Below are positions 9,634 to 18,661 of a DNA stretch of 64,000 nucleotides, in pieces; position 1 is the stretch's first letter; each line of letters starts with the position of its first letter. The DNA lies in NCBI GenBank assembly GCA_028869135.1, contig JAGWTC010000007.1, positions 1-64,000 of the forward strand, in the 5' to 3' direction. This stretch comes from Rhodocyclaceae bacterium. GTDB lineage: Bacteria; Pseudomonadota; Gammaproteobacteria; Burkholderiales; Rhodocyclaceae. A model generated the notes under the pieces. That model was not told the origin of the DNA and made no database searches. It saw nothing but the letters and a program-made list of their open reading frames with translations. Both the position numbers and the translations under genes were made by a program.

Positions 9634-9705
9634 GCCGGGCATTCTACGTCGCTTGTGGACGGAGGGCTGAAAGAAAAAGCAACAGACCGTTCGGCGCTGC
9701 AGTTG

Positions 9706-9727
9706 CCCCGCCCCATGTGGGGCGGGG
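9706..9727. terminator. GC-rich 9-bp hairpin between cysN and dsbB
   Basis: CCCCGCCCC, ATGT loop, GGGGCGGGG. Very stable but without a T-tract on the minus strand. It lies downstream of cysN and probably blocks or stabilises the 3' end of the cys mRNA. Confidence 0.55.
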
Positions 9728-9753
9728 TCGGGGGTGGGGAGTGTTTACTTGGG

Positions 9754-9787
9754 ATTCTTCAAGCCAACGTCAGTTGGCTTGAAGAAT
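9754..9787 (-). terminator. perfect 15-bp inverted repeat spanning the cysN stop codon
   Basis: ATTCTTCAAGCCAAC (9754-9768) is exactly inverted at 9773-9787 around GTCA, and the cysN TGA (9770-9772) lies in the loop. One arm therefore encodes the last codons of CysN. No T-tract follows, so it would act as an mRNA 3' structure or factor-dependent end rather than a standard terminator. Confidence 0.6.
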
Positions 9788-11062
9788 CATGCCGGCGCCG
9801 ACCGTGTTGTTGGTCGACTCGTCGATGACGATGAAGGCGCCGGTGGCGCGGTTCTCGGTGTAGGGGTCGACAGCCAGCGGCTGGGCCAGTTTGATCGACA
9901 CCTTGGCGATGTCGTTCACCGCCAGCTTGTCGGCGCTCTGCTTTTCCAGCGAGTTGATGTCGAGGCGATATTCGATGCCCGACAGGATGGCCTTGGACTC
10001 GCGCGAGGTGTGGCGCACGACATACTTGCGCGCCTTGTCGAGCGGCGTCTCGGACAGCCAGCACAGCATGGCGTCGATCTGCTTGGTCGTGGTCGGCTGG
10101 GCGTCGCTCCTGACGATCATGTCGCCGCGCGAGATATCGACTTCGTCTTCCAACAGGATGGTCACCGACTGGTCGGCATGGGCTTCGGGAAGTGACTGAC
10201 CGTAGATCTGGATGTCCTTGACCTTGCTGGTGGCGCCGGAAGGCAGCACGGTAATCGCGTCGCCCTTGGCGATGATGCCGGAGGAGACGCGGCCCATAAA
10301 GCCGCGATAGTCGTGCAGTTCGGGATTGGCCGAATCCTGCGGACGGCAGACGAACTGCACCGGGAAGCGGAAGCGTTCGTCGCGATCGCCGCCGTTCTCG
10401 CCGTGAGCGCATGGCGCTGCTTCGAGGATTTCGAGCAGGGTCGGGCCGTCGTACCAATCGAGCTTCTCGCCGCGATCCACGATCATGTCGCCGTTGAGCG
10501 CCGACATCGGAATGAAGCGCACGTCCTTGAGGCCGATCTGCGCGGCGAAAGCCAGATAGTCGGCCTTGATCTTTTCGTAGGTGGCCTGGTCGTAATCGAC
10601 GAGGTCCATCTTGTTGATGGCCACCAGCAGATGCGGAATGCCGACCAGGTTAGCCAGGTAGGAGTGGCGGCGCGTCTGCGTCAGCATGCCCTTGCGCGCA
10701 TCGATGAGGATGACGGCGAGGTTGGCGGTCGAGGCGGCGGTCACCATATTGCGGGTGTACTGCTCGTGGCCCGGCGCATCGGCGATGATGTACTTGCGCG
10801 TGCCGGTGCTGTAGTAGCGGTAGGCCACGTCGATGGTGATGCCCTGTTCGCGCTCGGCTTGCAGGCCGTCGGTGAGCAGGGACAGGTCAACGGCCTCCAT
10901 GCCGCGCTTCTTGGAGGTGCGCTCGATGGCGTTGAGGGTGTCCACCAGAATGGTCTTGGTGTCGAACAGCAGACGGCCGATCAGCGTGCTCTTGCCGTCG
11001 TCCACGCTGCCGCAGGTCAGGAAGCGCAGTACGCCGTGGTCCTGGATTTCATTTGCGCCCAT
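9770..11062 (-). CDS. cysN: sulfate adenylyltransferase large subunit (GTPase)
   Basis: 430 aa. CysN uses GTP hydrolysis to drive CysD in making adenosine 5'-phosphosulfate (APS) from ATP and sulfate. Translation GTPase motifs are present: G1 GSVDDGKS, switch I region with the GITIDVAYRYY segment, DAPGHEQYTRNM (G3) and NKMD (G4). EF-Tu-like beta-barrel domains follow. There is no C-terminal APS kinase fusion, consistent with a pathway that reduces APS directly. The start codon lies 1 base after the cysD stop, so the two are translationally coupled. Confidence 0.97.
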   Translation of the reverse strand: MGANEIQDHGVLRFLTCGSVDDGKSTLIGRLLFDTKTILVDTLNAIERTSKKRGMEAVDLSLLTDGLQAEREQGITIDVAYRYYSTGTRKYIIADAPGHEQYTRNMVTAASTANLAVILIDARKGMLTQTRRHSYLANLVGIPHLLVAINKMDLVDYDQATYEKIKADYLAFAAQIGLKDVRFIPMSALNGDMIVDRGEKLDWYDGPTLLEILEAAPCAHGENGGDRDERFRFPVQFVCRPQDSANPELHDYRGFMGRVSSGIIAKGDAITVLPSGATSKVKDIQIYGQSLPEAHADQSVTILLEDEVDISRGDMIVRSDAQPTTTKQIDAMLCWLSETPLDKARKYVVRHTSRESKAILSGIEYRLDINSLEKQSADKLAVNDIAKVSIKLAQPLAVDPYTENRATGAFIVIDESTNNTVGAGMILQAN

Positions 11063-11063
11063 T

Positions 11064-11966
11064 TTAGAAATACCCTTCCTTCTTGCGTTGTTCCATCGAG
11101 GCTTCCGAGGTCTGGTCGTCCAGACGCGTCTGGCCGCGTTCGGTCACGGTCGTTGCCGCGGTTTCTTCAATGATCTGACGGATGCTGCTGGCGCCGGACT
11201 CGACCGGGGCCGTGCAGGTGATGTCGCCGACGGTGCGGAAACGCACGGTCATGGTTTCGGCCACTTCGCCGTCCTTGAGCGGGGTCACATCGGTGATCGG
11301 CTGCAGCAGCCCGTTCTTGACGACGATGGGGCGTTGATGCGCGAAATAGATCGACGGCAGTTCGAGGCCTTCGCGCTCGATGTATTGCCACACATCCAGT
11401 TCGGTCCAGTTCGAGATCGGGAAAGCGCGAATGTTCTCGCCCTTGAAGGCGCGCGCGTTGTACAGGTCCCAGAGTTCCGGACGCTGGTTCTTCGGGTCCC
11501 ACTGGCCGAACTCGTCGCGGAAGGAGAAGATGCGCTCCTTGGCGCGCGCCTTTTCTTCATCGCGACGGGCGCCGCCAATGCAGCAGTCGAATTCGAATTC
11601 GGCGATGGTCTCGAGCAGCGTCACCGACTGGTGCTTGTTGCGCGGCTCCAGCGGCGACTTCAGCACCACGGTGCCGCGCTTCATCGAATCCTCGACCGAG
11701 CGCACGATCAGGCGCTCGCCGAGCTCGGCGGCGCGTTTGTCGCGGAAGTCCGTGACTTCCTTGTAGTTGTGGCCGGTGTCGATATGCACCAGCGGGAAGG
11801 GGAACCTGCCCGGACGGAAGGCCTTTTCAGCGAGACGCAGCAGGCAGACCGAATCCTTGCCGCCGGAGAAGAGCAGGGCCGGGTTCGAGCACTGGCCTGC
11901 GACTTCGCGCATGATGTGGATGGCCTCGGCTTCGAGCCAGTCGAGATGGGAAAGCGTTTTACTCAT
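11064..11966 (-). CDS. cysD: sulfate adenylyltransferase small subunit
   Basis: 300 aa from the ATG at 11966 (MSKTLSHLDWLEAEAIHI); an ATG at 11975 is an equal alternative. Catalytic half of ATP sulfurylase, of the PP-loop pyrophosphatase family. The PP-loop LLFSGGKDS is present, together with HIDTGHNYKEV and the CCIGGARRDEEKARAKER segment. Both the gene order with cysN and the length are standard. It lies 112 bp after cysH in the same direction, within the sulfate assimilation operon. Confidence 0.97.
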   Translation of the reverse strand: MSKTLSHLDWLEAEAIHIMREVAGQCSNPALLFSGGKDSVCLLRLAEKAFRPGRFPFPLVHIDTGHNYKEVTDFRDKRAAELGERLIVRSVEDSMKRGTVVLKSPLEPRNKHQSVTLLETIAEFEFDCCIGGARRDEEKARAKERIFSFRDEFGQWDPKNQRPELWDLYNARAFKGENIRAFPISNWTELDVWQYIEREGLELPSIYFAHQRPIVVKNGLLQPITDVTPLKDGEVAETMTVRFRTVGDITCTAPVESGASSIRQIIEETAATTVTERGQTRLDDQTSEASMEQRKKEGYF

Positions 11967-12078
11967 GGTTTTCATCTTTTGATTACTTATTCGTTTACTG
12001 CGCCGGGTTTTGGCTACGGTCGGCACTGCGTGCCTTAACTTGGCTTTGCCAAGTTAGCCTGCGCCGAAGCGCCGAGCT

Positions 12079-12804
12079 TCATGATGCGGAAGCCTTCTTG
12101 ATGTGTAAGCCGCACTCCTTGCTGTCGGCGCTTTCCCACCACCAGCGCCCTGAGCGAATATCCTCGCCCGGCGTGACCGAGCGGGTGCACGGTGCGCAGC
12201 CGATGCTGGGGTAGAACTTGTCATGCAGGGCGTTGTACGGCACGTCGTACTGGGCGATATAAGCCCACACATCCTTTTCGCTCCAGTCGGCGAGCGGGTT
12301 GAATTTTTCCAAGCCATTGCCGGCATCTTTCTCATGCAGCGGCAGGCCGGTGCGCGTGGCCGCCTGTTCGGCGCGCAGGCCCGTCACCCAGGCTTTCTTG
12401 CCGGAAAGCGCACGGCCCAACGGCTCGACCTTGCGCACGTAGCAGCAGCCCTTGCGCAGGTCGACGGATTCGTAGAAGGCATTGATGCCATGCGTACGCA
12501 CATACTCCTCGACCAGGTCGTGCTTGGGATAGAAGACCTTGAGCGTGGTGCCGTAGCGCTGCTCGGTCTTGGCCAGCAGGTCGTAGGTCTCCACGGGCAG
12601 ACGCCCGGTGTCGAGCAGGAAGATTTCCAGGCCGATCTTGTGCTTCAGGATCATGTCCGTCAGAACCATGTCTTCGGCGCCCAGGCTGTTGGCGAACGTG
12701 GCGGGCGAATATTCGGCCGCGATCTTGCGCAACAGGGCGAGCGCCGTCTCGACCTTCTCGGTCGGCAACACGTGATTCCTGGCTTTGAGTTTTGCGTCAG
12801 GCAT
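12079..12804 (-). CDS. cysH: assimilatory APS reductase, [4Fe-4S] type
   Basis: 241 aa. Reduces activated sulfate to sulfite with thioredoxin. The paired cysteines KGCCYVRK and GCAPC are the four ligands of the [4Fe-4S] cluster found in APS-specific reductases and absent from enteric PAPS reductases. The C-terminal ECGLH carries the catalytic Cys. NSLGAEDMVL and LDTGRLPVET are the PP-loop-family substrate-binding segments. The absence of an APS kinase gene in the cluster agrees with APS as substrate. It starts 8 bases after the DUF934 gene. Confidence 0.95.
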   Translation of the reverse strand: MPDAKLKARNHVLPTEKVETALALLRKIAAEYSPATFANSLGAEDMVLTDMILKHKIGLEIFLLDTGRLPVETYDLLAKTEQRYGTTLKVFYPKHDLVEEYVRTHGINAFYESVDLRKGCCYVRKVEPLGRALSGKKAWVTGLRAEQAATRTGLPLHEKDAGNGLEKFNPLADWSEKDVWAYIAQYDVPYNALHDKFYPSIGCAPCTRSVTPGEDIRSGRWWWESADSKECGLHIKKASAS

Positions 12805-12812
12805 GTTCGTAC

Positions 12813-13319
12813 TCAGGCGCGGCGACGGCGGAACAAGGGCAGCGGCTCATCGACGGCGGCCTGATAGGTCTCGGAAAAGTCATTGAGCGCCTTGACGGCG
12901 TCTTCGATGTCCTTGTCGGCGCGCACGGCGTAAGCATCGAAGCCGACGCGTTGCAGATAGAAAAGCTGGTCCTTGAGCACATCGCCGATGGCGCGTAATT
13001 CGCCGCGCCAGCCGAAGCGGCCGCGCAGCAGGGCTGCGGTGGAATAGCCGCGGCCGTCGGCGAACTGCGGGAAGTCGACCGCGACGACCTGCAGCTTGTC
13101 GAGGTCGGCGGCGATGTCCTGCGCCACTTCGTCGGGCGCCAGCCACACGCCGCGTTGCGGACGGGCGAGCAGTTCAGCCCTGCGCGCTTGCCATACCTTG
13201 AGCGGAACGATGAGGTCGCCGGCCGGCAACTGCACGGTTTCGGCGCTTTCTCCATCGGCGAGGCGAACCAGGGTCCAGTTGTCGTCGACGATGCTGCTGT
13301 GCTTGATGATCTTAGGCAT
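12813..13319 (-). CDS. DUF934 family protein of the sulfite reductase operon
   Basis: 168 aa. DUF934 proteins are encoded next to cysI/cysH in many alpha-, beta- and gammaproteobacteria. A role in sulfite reduction, perhaps as a small partner or electron-transfer adaptor of CysI, is inferred from that linkage only. Recognisable segments are FPQFADGRGYSTAALLR and LRAIGDVLKDQLFYLQR. Its start overlaps the 3' end of cysI by 8 bp, indicating translational coupling. It contains no Cys-rich or cofactor motif. Confidence 0.9.
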   Translation of the reverse strand: MPKIIKHSSIVDDNWTLVRLADGESAETVQLPAGDLIVPLKVWQARRAELLARPQRGVWLAPDEVAQDIAADLDKLQVVAVDFPQFADGRGYSTAALLRGRFGWRGELRAIGDVLKDQLFYLQRVGFDAYAVRADKDIEDAVKALNDFSETYQAAVDEPLPLFRRRRA

Positions 13320-15015
13320 TGGCTACAGCCCTTTCCTTGCCGGCGCCCTTGTTGGCATAGACGCGCTCCTTGAACGGGGCGACGCCGATACGGTGTACGG
13401 TATCTACGAAGCGCTCGGCGTCACTGTCGCGGTTGTCGATATAGGTTTCGATCAGCGTACTGATCACGTCAGGAACTTCTGCAGCGGCGAAGGACGGTCC
13501 GATGACGTCGCCGAGATGGGCGTTGTAGCCCTGGCGGCCGCCGATCGAGACCTGGTACCACTCGGAGCCGCTCTTGTCGACGCCGAGAATGCCGATGTTG
13601 CCGACGTGATGATGGCCGCAGGCGTTCATGCAACCCGAAATGTTCAGGTCCAGGTCGCCGATATCGTAGAGGTAGTCGAGATCGTCGAAACGCGCCTGGA
13701 TCGCGGTGGCGATCGGAATCGACTTGGCATTGGCGAGCGAGCAGAAGTCGCCGCCCGGGCAGCAGATGATGTCCTGCAGCAGGCCGATGGTGGGCGAGGC
13801 CAGGCTGTGCGCCTTGGCTTCCAGCCACAGTTCATGCAGGCGCGATTTTTCGACGTCGGCAAGAATCAGGTTCTGCTCGTGCGACGAGCGCAGTTCGCCG
13901 AAGCTGTACTTGTCGGCGAGGTCGGCGACGAAGTTCATCTGCGCGCAGGTAATGTCGCCCGGAGCGTGCTTCGCGTCCTTCAGCGACAAGGTCACGGCGG
14001 CGTAGCCAGGCTTCTTGTGCTCGCGCACATTGCGTTCCAGCCAGCGCGTGAATGCCTTGTCGTTCTTCTCTGCGGCCAGCGCTTCGAGCGACACGTCGTC
14101 GAGCGGCTTCCAGTCCGGGTCGGTGAAGTGCTTCCGGATGCGGTCGACTTCGGCTTCGGTCAGCGTCGATGCGCCGTCCTTGACGTAAGCCCATTCGGCT
14201 TCGACCTGGCGGCGGAATTCCTCGATGCCCAGCGCCTTCACCAGAATCTTGATGCGGGCCTTGTACTTGTTGTCTCGACGACCGTAGAGGTTGTAGACGC
14301 GCAGGATGCATTCGAGATAGGTGATCAGGTGCTGCCAGGGCAGGAAGTCCTTGATCACGACGCCGACGATGGGCGTGCGGCCGAGACCGCCACCGACGAT
14401 GACGCGGAAACCGATATTGCCGTCGCCGTCCTTCAGCACGTCAAGCCCGATGTCATGCACGCGCGTGGCGACGCGGTCGCTCATGTCGCTGCCTTCGGCG
14501 GCGTTCACGGCAATCTTGAACTTGCGCGGCAGGTAGGCGAACTCCGGATGGAAGGTCGACCACTGGCGCAGGATCTCGCACCATGGGCGCGGATCGGTAA
14601 TCTCGTCGGGCGAGACGCCGGCGAACTGGTCGCTGGTGACGTTGCGGATGCAGTTGCCCGAGGTCTGGATGGCATGCATTTCCACCGTCGCCAGTTCGGC
14701 CAGGATTTCCGGCACGTCTTCGAGCTTGGGCCAGTTCAGTTGCATGTTCTGGCGCGTGCTGACATGGCCGTAGCCACGGTCGTACTTGGCGGCGATATCG
14801 GAGAGCTTGCGCAACTGCTTCGACGAGAGCATGCCGTAGGGAATGGCGATGCGCAGCATGGGCGCGTGGCGCTGGATGTAGAGGCCGTTTTGCAGGCGCA
14901 GCGGGCGGAACTCGTCCTCGGACAGGGTGCCGGCCAGATAGCGATTGGTCTGGTCGCGGAACTGCTTCACGCGGTCGTCGACAATAGCCTGGTCGTAATG
15001 ATCGTAGCGGTACAT
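13312..15015 (-). CDS. cysI: nitrite/sulfite reductase hemoprotein (assimilatory sulfite reductase)
   Basis: 567 aa. Six-electron reduction of sulfite to sulfide on a coupled siroheme-[4Fe-4S] centre. The cluster/siroheme ligands appear as CCPGGDFCSLANA and SGCMNACGHHHVG. The two-fold ferredoxin-like repeats are present (HAPMLRIAIPYGMLS, YGHVSTRQNMQLNW). No cysJ flavoprotein is adjacent, so the electron donor is probably ferredoxin or another reductase. Siroheme may be supplied through the SUMT gene at 38.4 kb. The operon context with DUF934 and cysHDN makes sulfite the likely substrate. Confidence 0.95.
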   Translation of the reverse strand: MYRYDHYDQAIVDDRVKQFRDQTNRYLAGTLSEDEFRPLRLQNGLYIQRHAPMLRIAIPYGMLSSKQLRKLSDIAAKYDRGYGHVSTRQNMQLNWPKLEDVPEILAELATVEMHAIQTSGNCIRNVTSDQFAGVSPDEITDPRPWCEILRQWSTFHPEFAYLPRKFKIAVNAAEGSDMSDRVATRVHDIGLDVLKDGDGNIGFRVIVGGGLGRTPIVGVVIKDFLPWQHLITYLECILRVYNLYGRRDNKYKARIKILVKALGIEEFRRQVEAEWAYVKDGASTLTEAEVDRIRKHFTDPDWKPLDDVSLEALAAEKNDKAFTRWLERNVREHKKPGYAAVTLSLKDAKHAPGDITCAQMNFVADLADKYSFGELRSSHEQNLILADVEKSRLHELWLEAKAHSLASPTIGLLQDIICCPGGDFCSLANAKSIPIATAIQARFDDLDYLYDIGDLDLNISGCMNACGHHHVGNIGILGVDKSGSEWYQVSIGGRQGYNAHLGDVIGPSFAAAEVPDVISTLIETYIDNRDSDAERFVDTVHRIGVAPFKERVYANKGAGKERAVANA

Positions 15016-15046
15016 GGGAGAGCCTTTGGGGGTGTTCTCTGTTTTT

Positions 15047-15826
15047 CTAGTTCGCGATCAGCTTGCTGCCGGTAAACAGCAGAATGGCGGCAAGGCTGGG
15101 GCGCAATACTTTTTCGGGAATGCGGACGGCCAGATGGCTGCCGATATAAATGCCGGGCAATGAGCCGATCAGCAGCGAGCCCAGCAATTCAAAGTCCACA
15201 CTGCCCATGAACCAGTGTCCGATTCCGGCAACCAGGGTCAGGGGCACGGCATGGGCAATATCCGAACCCACGATTTTAACTGTTGGCAGCGTGGGATACA
15301 AAAACAGCAGGGCGGTGACCCCCAGCGCGCCGGCGCCCACCGAGGACAGCGAAACCAGCACGCCCAGCGTGATGCCGGTAGCGACAGTAAGCATGTCGGT
15401 CGTTTTCTGGCTGCGCGGCGTCTTGTTGCGCGACTGCGCCCAGGCGATCAAGCGGCTGCGGAATACCAGGGAGGCAGCGGTAAGCAGCAGGGCAATCCCG
15501 AGCATCACGGAGATCAGTTTGGTCGAGTTGCCGAAGCCGCCGGGGGCATGGAAATGGACGGTCAGCAGCGTGATTGCGGTTGCGGGCATGCTGCCGGCGG
15601 CAAGCAGGCCGGCGATCTTCCAGTCCACCGTACCCTTGCCTGCATGCACCCAGGTGCCGCCCGACTTGGTGATGGCCGCATAAAGCAGATCGGTTCCGAC
15701 CGCCTTGGCCGGATGGATGCCGAACATCAGAACGAGCAGGGGAGTCATCAGCGAGCCGCCGCCGACGCCCGTCAGTCCGACGATGGCGCCGACCATGAAA
15801 CCTGCAATCGAGTAACCGAAGTCCAT
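15047..15826 (-). CDS. TauE/SafE-family sulfite/anion exporter
   Basis: 259 aa, about eight hydrophobic helices. Two family repeats are visible, VGLTGVGGGSLMTPLLVL near the N-terminus and LSSVGAGALGVTALLFLYP in the second half. Members move sulfite, sulfoacetate or thiosulfate. Being first gene of the cys operon, 31 bp before cysI, it probably handles sulfite overflow or a sulfur oxyanion. Direction cannot be read from sequence. The promoter and operator candidates lie directly upstream. Confidence 0.9.
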   Translation of the reverse strand: MDFGYSIAGFMVGAIVGLTGVGGGSLMTPLLVLMFGIHPAKAVGTDLLYAAITKSGGTWVHAGKGTVDWKIAGLLAAGSMPATAITLLTVHFHAPGGFGNSTKLISVMLGIALLLTAASLVFRSRLIAWAQSRNKTPRSQKTTDMLTVATGITLGVLVSLSSVGAGALGVTALLFLYPTLPTVKIVGSDIAHAVPLTLVAGIGHWFMGSVDFELLGSLLIGSLPGIYIGSHLAVRIPEKVLRPSLAAILLFTGSKLIAN

Positions 15827-15988
15827 GAATAGATATCAGAGCTGCTTCTTATGGAGAGCGGATGATATCGATATCTCTTAGATTTGAAAAATACTTATAA
15901 AAAGGAAATATATAACCTTTGGTTATTAGTTGGGAGTGGGGCGAAGATCGGGGTGTGAGCTTCCACAAGCGAAGCGAAGGCCCAAAAA
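15827..15988 (-). promoter_or_regulatory. control region of the TauE-cys operon with two palindromes
   Basis: An unusually A/T-rich 162-bp gap. GATATCGATATC (15864-15875) and ATAACCTTTGGTTAT (15912-15926) are both perfect palindromes. The second contains the ATAAC-type half-site found in CysB/Cbl (LysR family) targets and lies roughly 90 bp before the TauE ATG. CysB control is an inference; no cysB gene is in the window. Confidence 0.55.
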
Positions 15989-16993
15989 CTAGCGGGTCGC
16001 CGCCACGCATTCCTTGATCAAGGCCGGGCCACGGTAGATCAATCCCGAATACAGTTGTACCAGACTTGCCCCCGCATTCAGCTTGGCGCGGGCCTTGGCG
16101 CCGTCGGTAATGCCGCCGGCCGCAATAATCGGCAGCTCGCCGGCAAGCGCCCTGGCCAGGGCCGCGACCACGGCGGTGGATTTCTCGAACACCGGCGCGC
16201 CGGAGAGACCGCCGGCCTCATTGCCGTGTTTCAGGTGCTCAACCCCATTGCGGCTCAAGGTCGTATTGGTGGCAATGACCCCATCGATGCGATGGCGGCG
16301 CAGCGCATCGGCGATGTTCACGATCTGCGCGTCATCAAGATCAGGCGCAATTTTCAGGGTCAGCGGCACGTACTTGCCGTGCTTGTCGGCCAGCTCGGTT
16401 TGTTTGGCCTTGAGCGCGCCGAGCAGGGCATCGAGTTCAGATTCACCCTGCAACTGGCGCAGATTCTTGGTGTTGGGCGAAGAGATATTCACCGTCACAT
16501 AGCTGGCGGCGGCGTAGACCATGTCCAGGCAGATCAGGTAATCGTCGGCAGCGTTCTCAATTGGCGTATCGAAGTTCTTGCCGATATTGATGCCGAGCAA
16601 GCCTTTGAACTTGCTGGCCGCGACATTGGCGAGCAGATTGTCCACGCCATGGTTATTGAAGCCCATGCGATTGATGATGCCCATGGCTTCCGGCAGGCGG
16701 AACATGCGCGGCTTGGGGTTGCCCGGCTGCGGACGCGGCGTGACCGTGCCGATCTCGACAAAGCCGAACCCCAGTTTGCCCCAGGCCTCGATGCATTCGC
16801 CGTTCTTGTCCAGGCCGGCCGCAAGACCGACCGGGTTGGGAAAGTCTATGCCCATGACATTGACCGGGCGTCCCGCGGGCGCACAGGTTGGCATCAGGCC
16901 CTGCGTGCGGCGCAGCGTGTTCAGCGTGAATTCATGGGCAGTTTCCGCATCGAGCGAAAACAGAAAGGGGCGGGCGAGGGAATAGGGCAGCAT
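15989..16993 (-). CDS. pyrD: dihydroorotate dehydrogenase (quinone), class 2
   Basis: 334 aa. FMN enzyme of pyrimidine synthesis, membrane-associated and quinone-linked. The N-terminal helical membrane/quinone extension typical of class 2 is present ([20 protein letters not shown]). Further motifs are [16 protein letters not shown], the [15 protein letters not shown] loop carrying the catalytic Ser, and the FMN-phosphate site AAGGI with [10 protein letters not shown]. Length matches E. coli PyrD (336). It is divergent from nothing and followed by bpt on the same strand, 33 bp upstream. Confidence 0.97.
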   Translation of the reverse strand: MLPYSLARPFLFSLDAETAHEFTLNTLRRTQGLMPTCAPAGRPVNVMGIDFPNPVGLAAGLDKNGECIEAWGKLGFGFVEIGTVTPRPQPGNPKPRMFRLPEAMGIINRMGFNNHGVDNLLANVAASKFKGLLGINIGKNFDTPIENAADDYLICLDMVYAAASYVTVNISSPNTKNLRQLQGESELDALLGALKAKQTELADKHGKYVPLTLKIAPDLDDAQIVNIADALRRHRIDGVIATNTTLSRNGVEHLKHGNEAGGLSGAPVFEKSTAVVAALARALAGELPIIAAGGITDGAKARAKLNAGASLVQLYSGLIYRGPALIKECVAATR

Positions 16994-17026
16994 AGCCTGC
17001 GATTTTAGCAGGCCGGTGCGATTGGA

Positions 17027-17773
17027 CTATTCGAGGTTCAGGTCAATCCACAACCTGTCCGTACCCGGCTCGTCGCTGAGCCGTTCGAGCGGGTGGAAGT
17101 TGGCCTTGTAGGCCATCTTCTGGCTGTCGCGTATCCAGTAGCCCAGGTATAGATAGGGCAGGTTCAGGTGCTGGCATTGAGCGACCTGCCACAGGATGCC
17201 GAAAGTGCCGTAGCTGGCATGCTCGATGTCGGGGTCGTAGAAGGTGTACACGGACGACAGCCCGTCCGAGAGCAGGTCGATGATGCTGACCATGCGCAGG
17301 ACGCCGTCCTCGCGGAATTCGACGAGGCAACTGTCGACATGGCTTTGCAGCAGAAACTGAGCGTACTGCTCGCGGCTGTCGCTGTCCATGCCGCCGCCGG
17401 AGTGACGTGCGGCCTGGTAGCGCTGGTAGAGCTGGTAATGGTCTTCGCGGAAACCGAGGCCCATTTCGCGCGGCACCAGTGCGGCGTGCTGCTTGAGCGA
17501 ACGCCGCTGGCTGCGATTGGGTTTGAAATCGGCCACGCGCAGACGCACCGGCACGCATTCGCGGCAGGTGCCGCAATGCGGACGATAAGTGAACACGCCG
17601 CTACGGCGGAAGCCGGCGCGCACCAGCTCGCCGTAGGTGCTGTTGTCGATCAGGTGCGTCGGTGTCGCGACTTGCGAGCGCGCCACCCGGCCCGGCAGAT
17701 AGGAGCAGCCGTAAGGAGCCGTTGCATAGAAGTGCAACAGCGGAAAAGGAGGGAGGTCGCGCAGGTAGGCCAT
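17027..17773 (-). CDS. bpt: aspartate/glutamate leucyltransferase (Bpt-type)
   Basis: 248 aa. Transfers Leu from Leu-tRNA to proteins with N-terminal Asp or Glu, creating a primary destabilising residue for ClpS. The ATE-family N-terminal Cys motif is [12 protein letters not shown] preceded by YRPH, and the family start is [31 protein letters not shown] and LGYWI lie in the GNAT-like C-domain. It neighbours aat, and clpS/clpA are also in the window, so the leucine N-degron route is complete here. Confidence 0.94.
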   Translation of the reverse strand: MAYLRDLPPFPLLHFYATAPYGCSYLPGRVARSQVATPTHLIDNSTYGELVRAGFRRSGVFTYRPHCGTCRECVPVRLRVADFKPNRSQRRSLKQHAALVPREMGLGFREDHYQLYQRYQAARHSGGGMDSDSREQYAQFLLQSHVDSCLVEFREDGVLRMVSIIDLLSDGLSSVYTFYDPDIEHASYGTFGILWQVAQCQHLNLPYLYLGYWIRDSQKMAYKANFHPLERLSDEPGTDRLWIDLNLE

Positions 17774-17855
17774 CAGGGCTCCCGATGGGCCGTCCCGAGG
17801 GAGCCCAGCTCCCCCTTGGGGGGCCGCGAACGAAGGGGGCGTAGGGGCTCCATGG
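17774..17855. repeat. GC-rich structured spacer between bpt and aat
   Basis: GGGCTCCC (17776-17783) is inverted as GGGAGCCC (17799-17806). It is followed by a second set of C-tracts and G-tracts (CTCCCCCTTGGGGGG) ending in GGGGCTCCATG. The spacer is almost entirely self-complementary and resembles interspersed GC-rich repeats of betaproteobacterial genomes. It could fold on either strand and cap the aat transcript. Confidence 0.55.
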
Positions 17856-18569
17856 CTAGCCTTTCACCCGGTAGTAATCACGTACTGAATCGGCAGACCA
17901 TGCGCCGAGAGCTGTCTCCGCAGGCGCAAGCTCGGCCAGCCGGGCGGCGAATTCACTGCGCGGCATGGGGCGGGCACCGAGAGAGAGCAAGTGTGACGTT
18001 TCCATCTGGCAATCGATTATGCCAAAACCTTTCTGTCTCAGCAGGGCACAGAGGTGGGCAAGGGCAATCTTGGAGGCATCCTTGTGGCGCGAGAACATCG
18101 ACTCGCCGAAGAAGGCGCGGCCCAGGGCAACGCCATACAGCCCGCCGGCCAGCTCGCCGTCCATCCACGTCTCCACGCTATGAGCATAGCCGAGCGTGTG
18201 CAGACGTAAATAGGCCGCCTGCATTTCCGGCATGATCCAGGTGTCGGATTGTCCATCGCGGGGTGCGGCGCAGCCGGCCATGACAGCGGCGAATGCGGTG
18301 TCGATGCGAATTTCATAGAGCCGGTTGCGCAGGACCTTGGCAAATGAATGTCGCACCACAAGCTGGTCGGGGATCAGCACCGTGCGTGGATCGGGGCTCC
18401 ACCACAGGATGGGGTCGCCCTCGGAGAACCACGGAAAGATACCGCGCGCGTAAGCGGCAAGCAGACGCTTGGGCGACAGATCTCCACCGGCTGCCAAAAG
18501 GCCGTTGGGCTCTTTGAGTGCCGACTCCAGGGGCGGGAACAGCGGTTCCGGAGAAAGCCAGGGGATCAT
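17856..18569 (-). CDS. aat: leucyl/phenylalanyl-tRNA--protein transferase
   Basis: 237 aa. Adds Leu or Phe to N-terminal Arg/Lys, marking proteins for ClpS-ClpAP. Family blocks present: [26 protein letters not shown], split here as a GGDLS motif and a GIFPWF motif; WWSPDPR; the [15 protein letters not shown] box; and the [15 protein letters not shown] box near the C-terminus. Length equals that of other Aat enzymes. It is upstream of bpt on the same strand, separated by the 82-bp structured spacer. Confidence 0.97.
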   Translation of the reverse strand: MIPWLSPEPLFPPLESALKEPNGLLAAGGDLSPKRLLAAYARGIFPWFSEGDPILWWSPDPRTVLIPDQLVVRHSFAKVLRNRLYEIRIDTAFAAVMAGCAAPRDGQSDTWIMPEMQAAYLRLHTLGYAHSVETWMDGELAGGLYGVALGRAFFGESMFSRHKDASKIALAHLCALLRQKGFGIIDCQMETSHLLSLGARPMPRSEFAARLAELAPAETALGAWSADSVRDYYRVKG

Positions 18570-18613
18570 GCGAACGGTGTTCTGGGGTGGTCTTGTGTAA
18601 GGATATCAGGCAC

Positions 18614-18638
18614 AAAAAAACCAGCGCTCGGCTGGTTT
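18614..18638 (-). terminator. intrinsic terminator of the NlpC/P60 gene
   Basis: On the minus strand AAACCAGC, loop, GCTGGTTT is followed by a run of seven T. It lies 24 bp after the stop codon at 18662. Confidence 0.85.
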
Positions 18639-18661
18639 CGGATTTTGGCGCTTGATCAGGC

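Noticed and set aside
13096-15075. 659-aa open frame on the plus strand over cysI
   Set aside because: Antisense shadow of cysI; composition is biased to Val/Ala/Asp/Gln and no motif is present.
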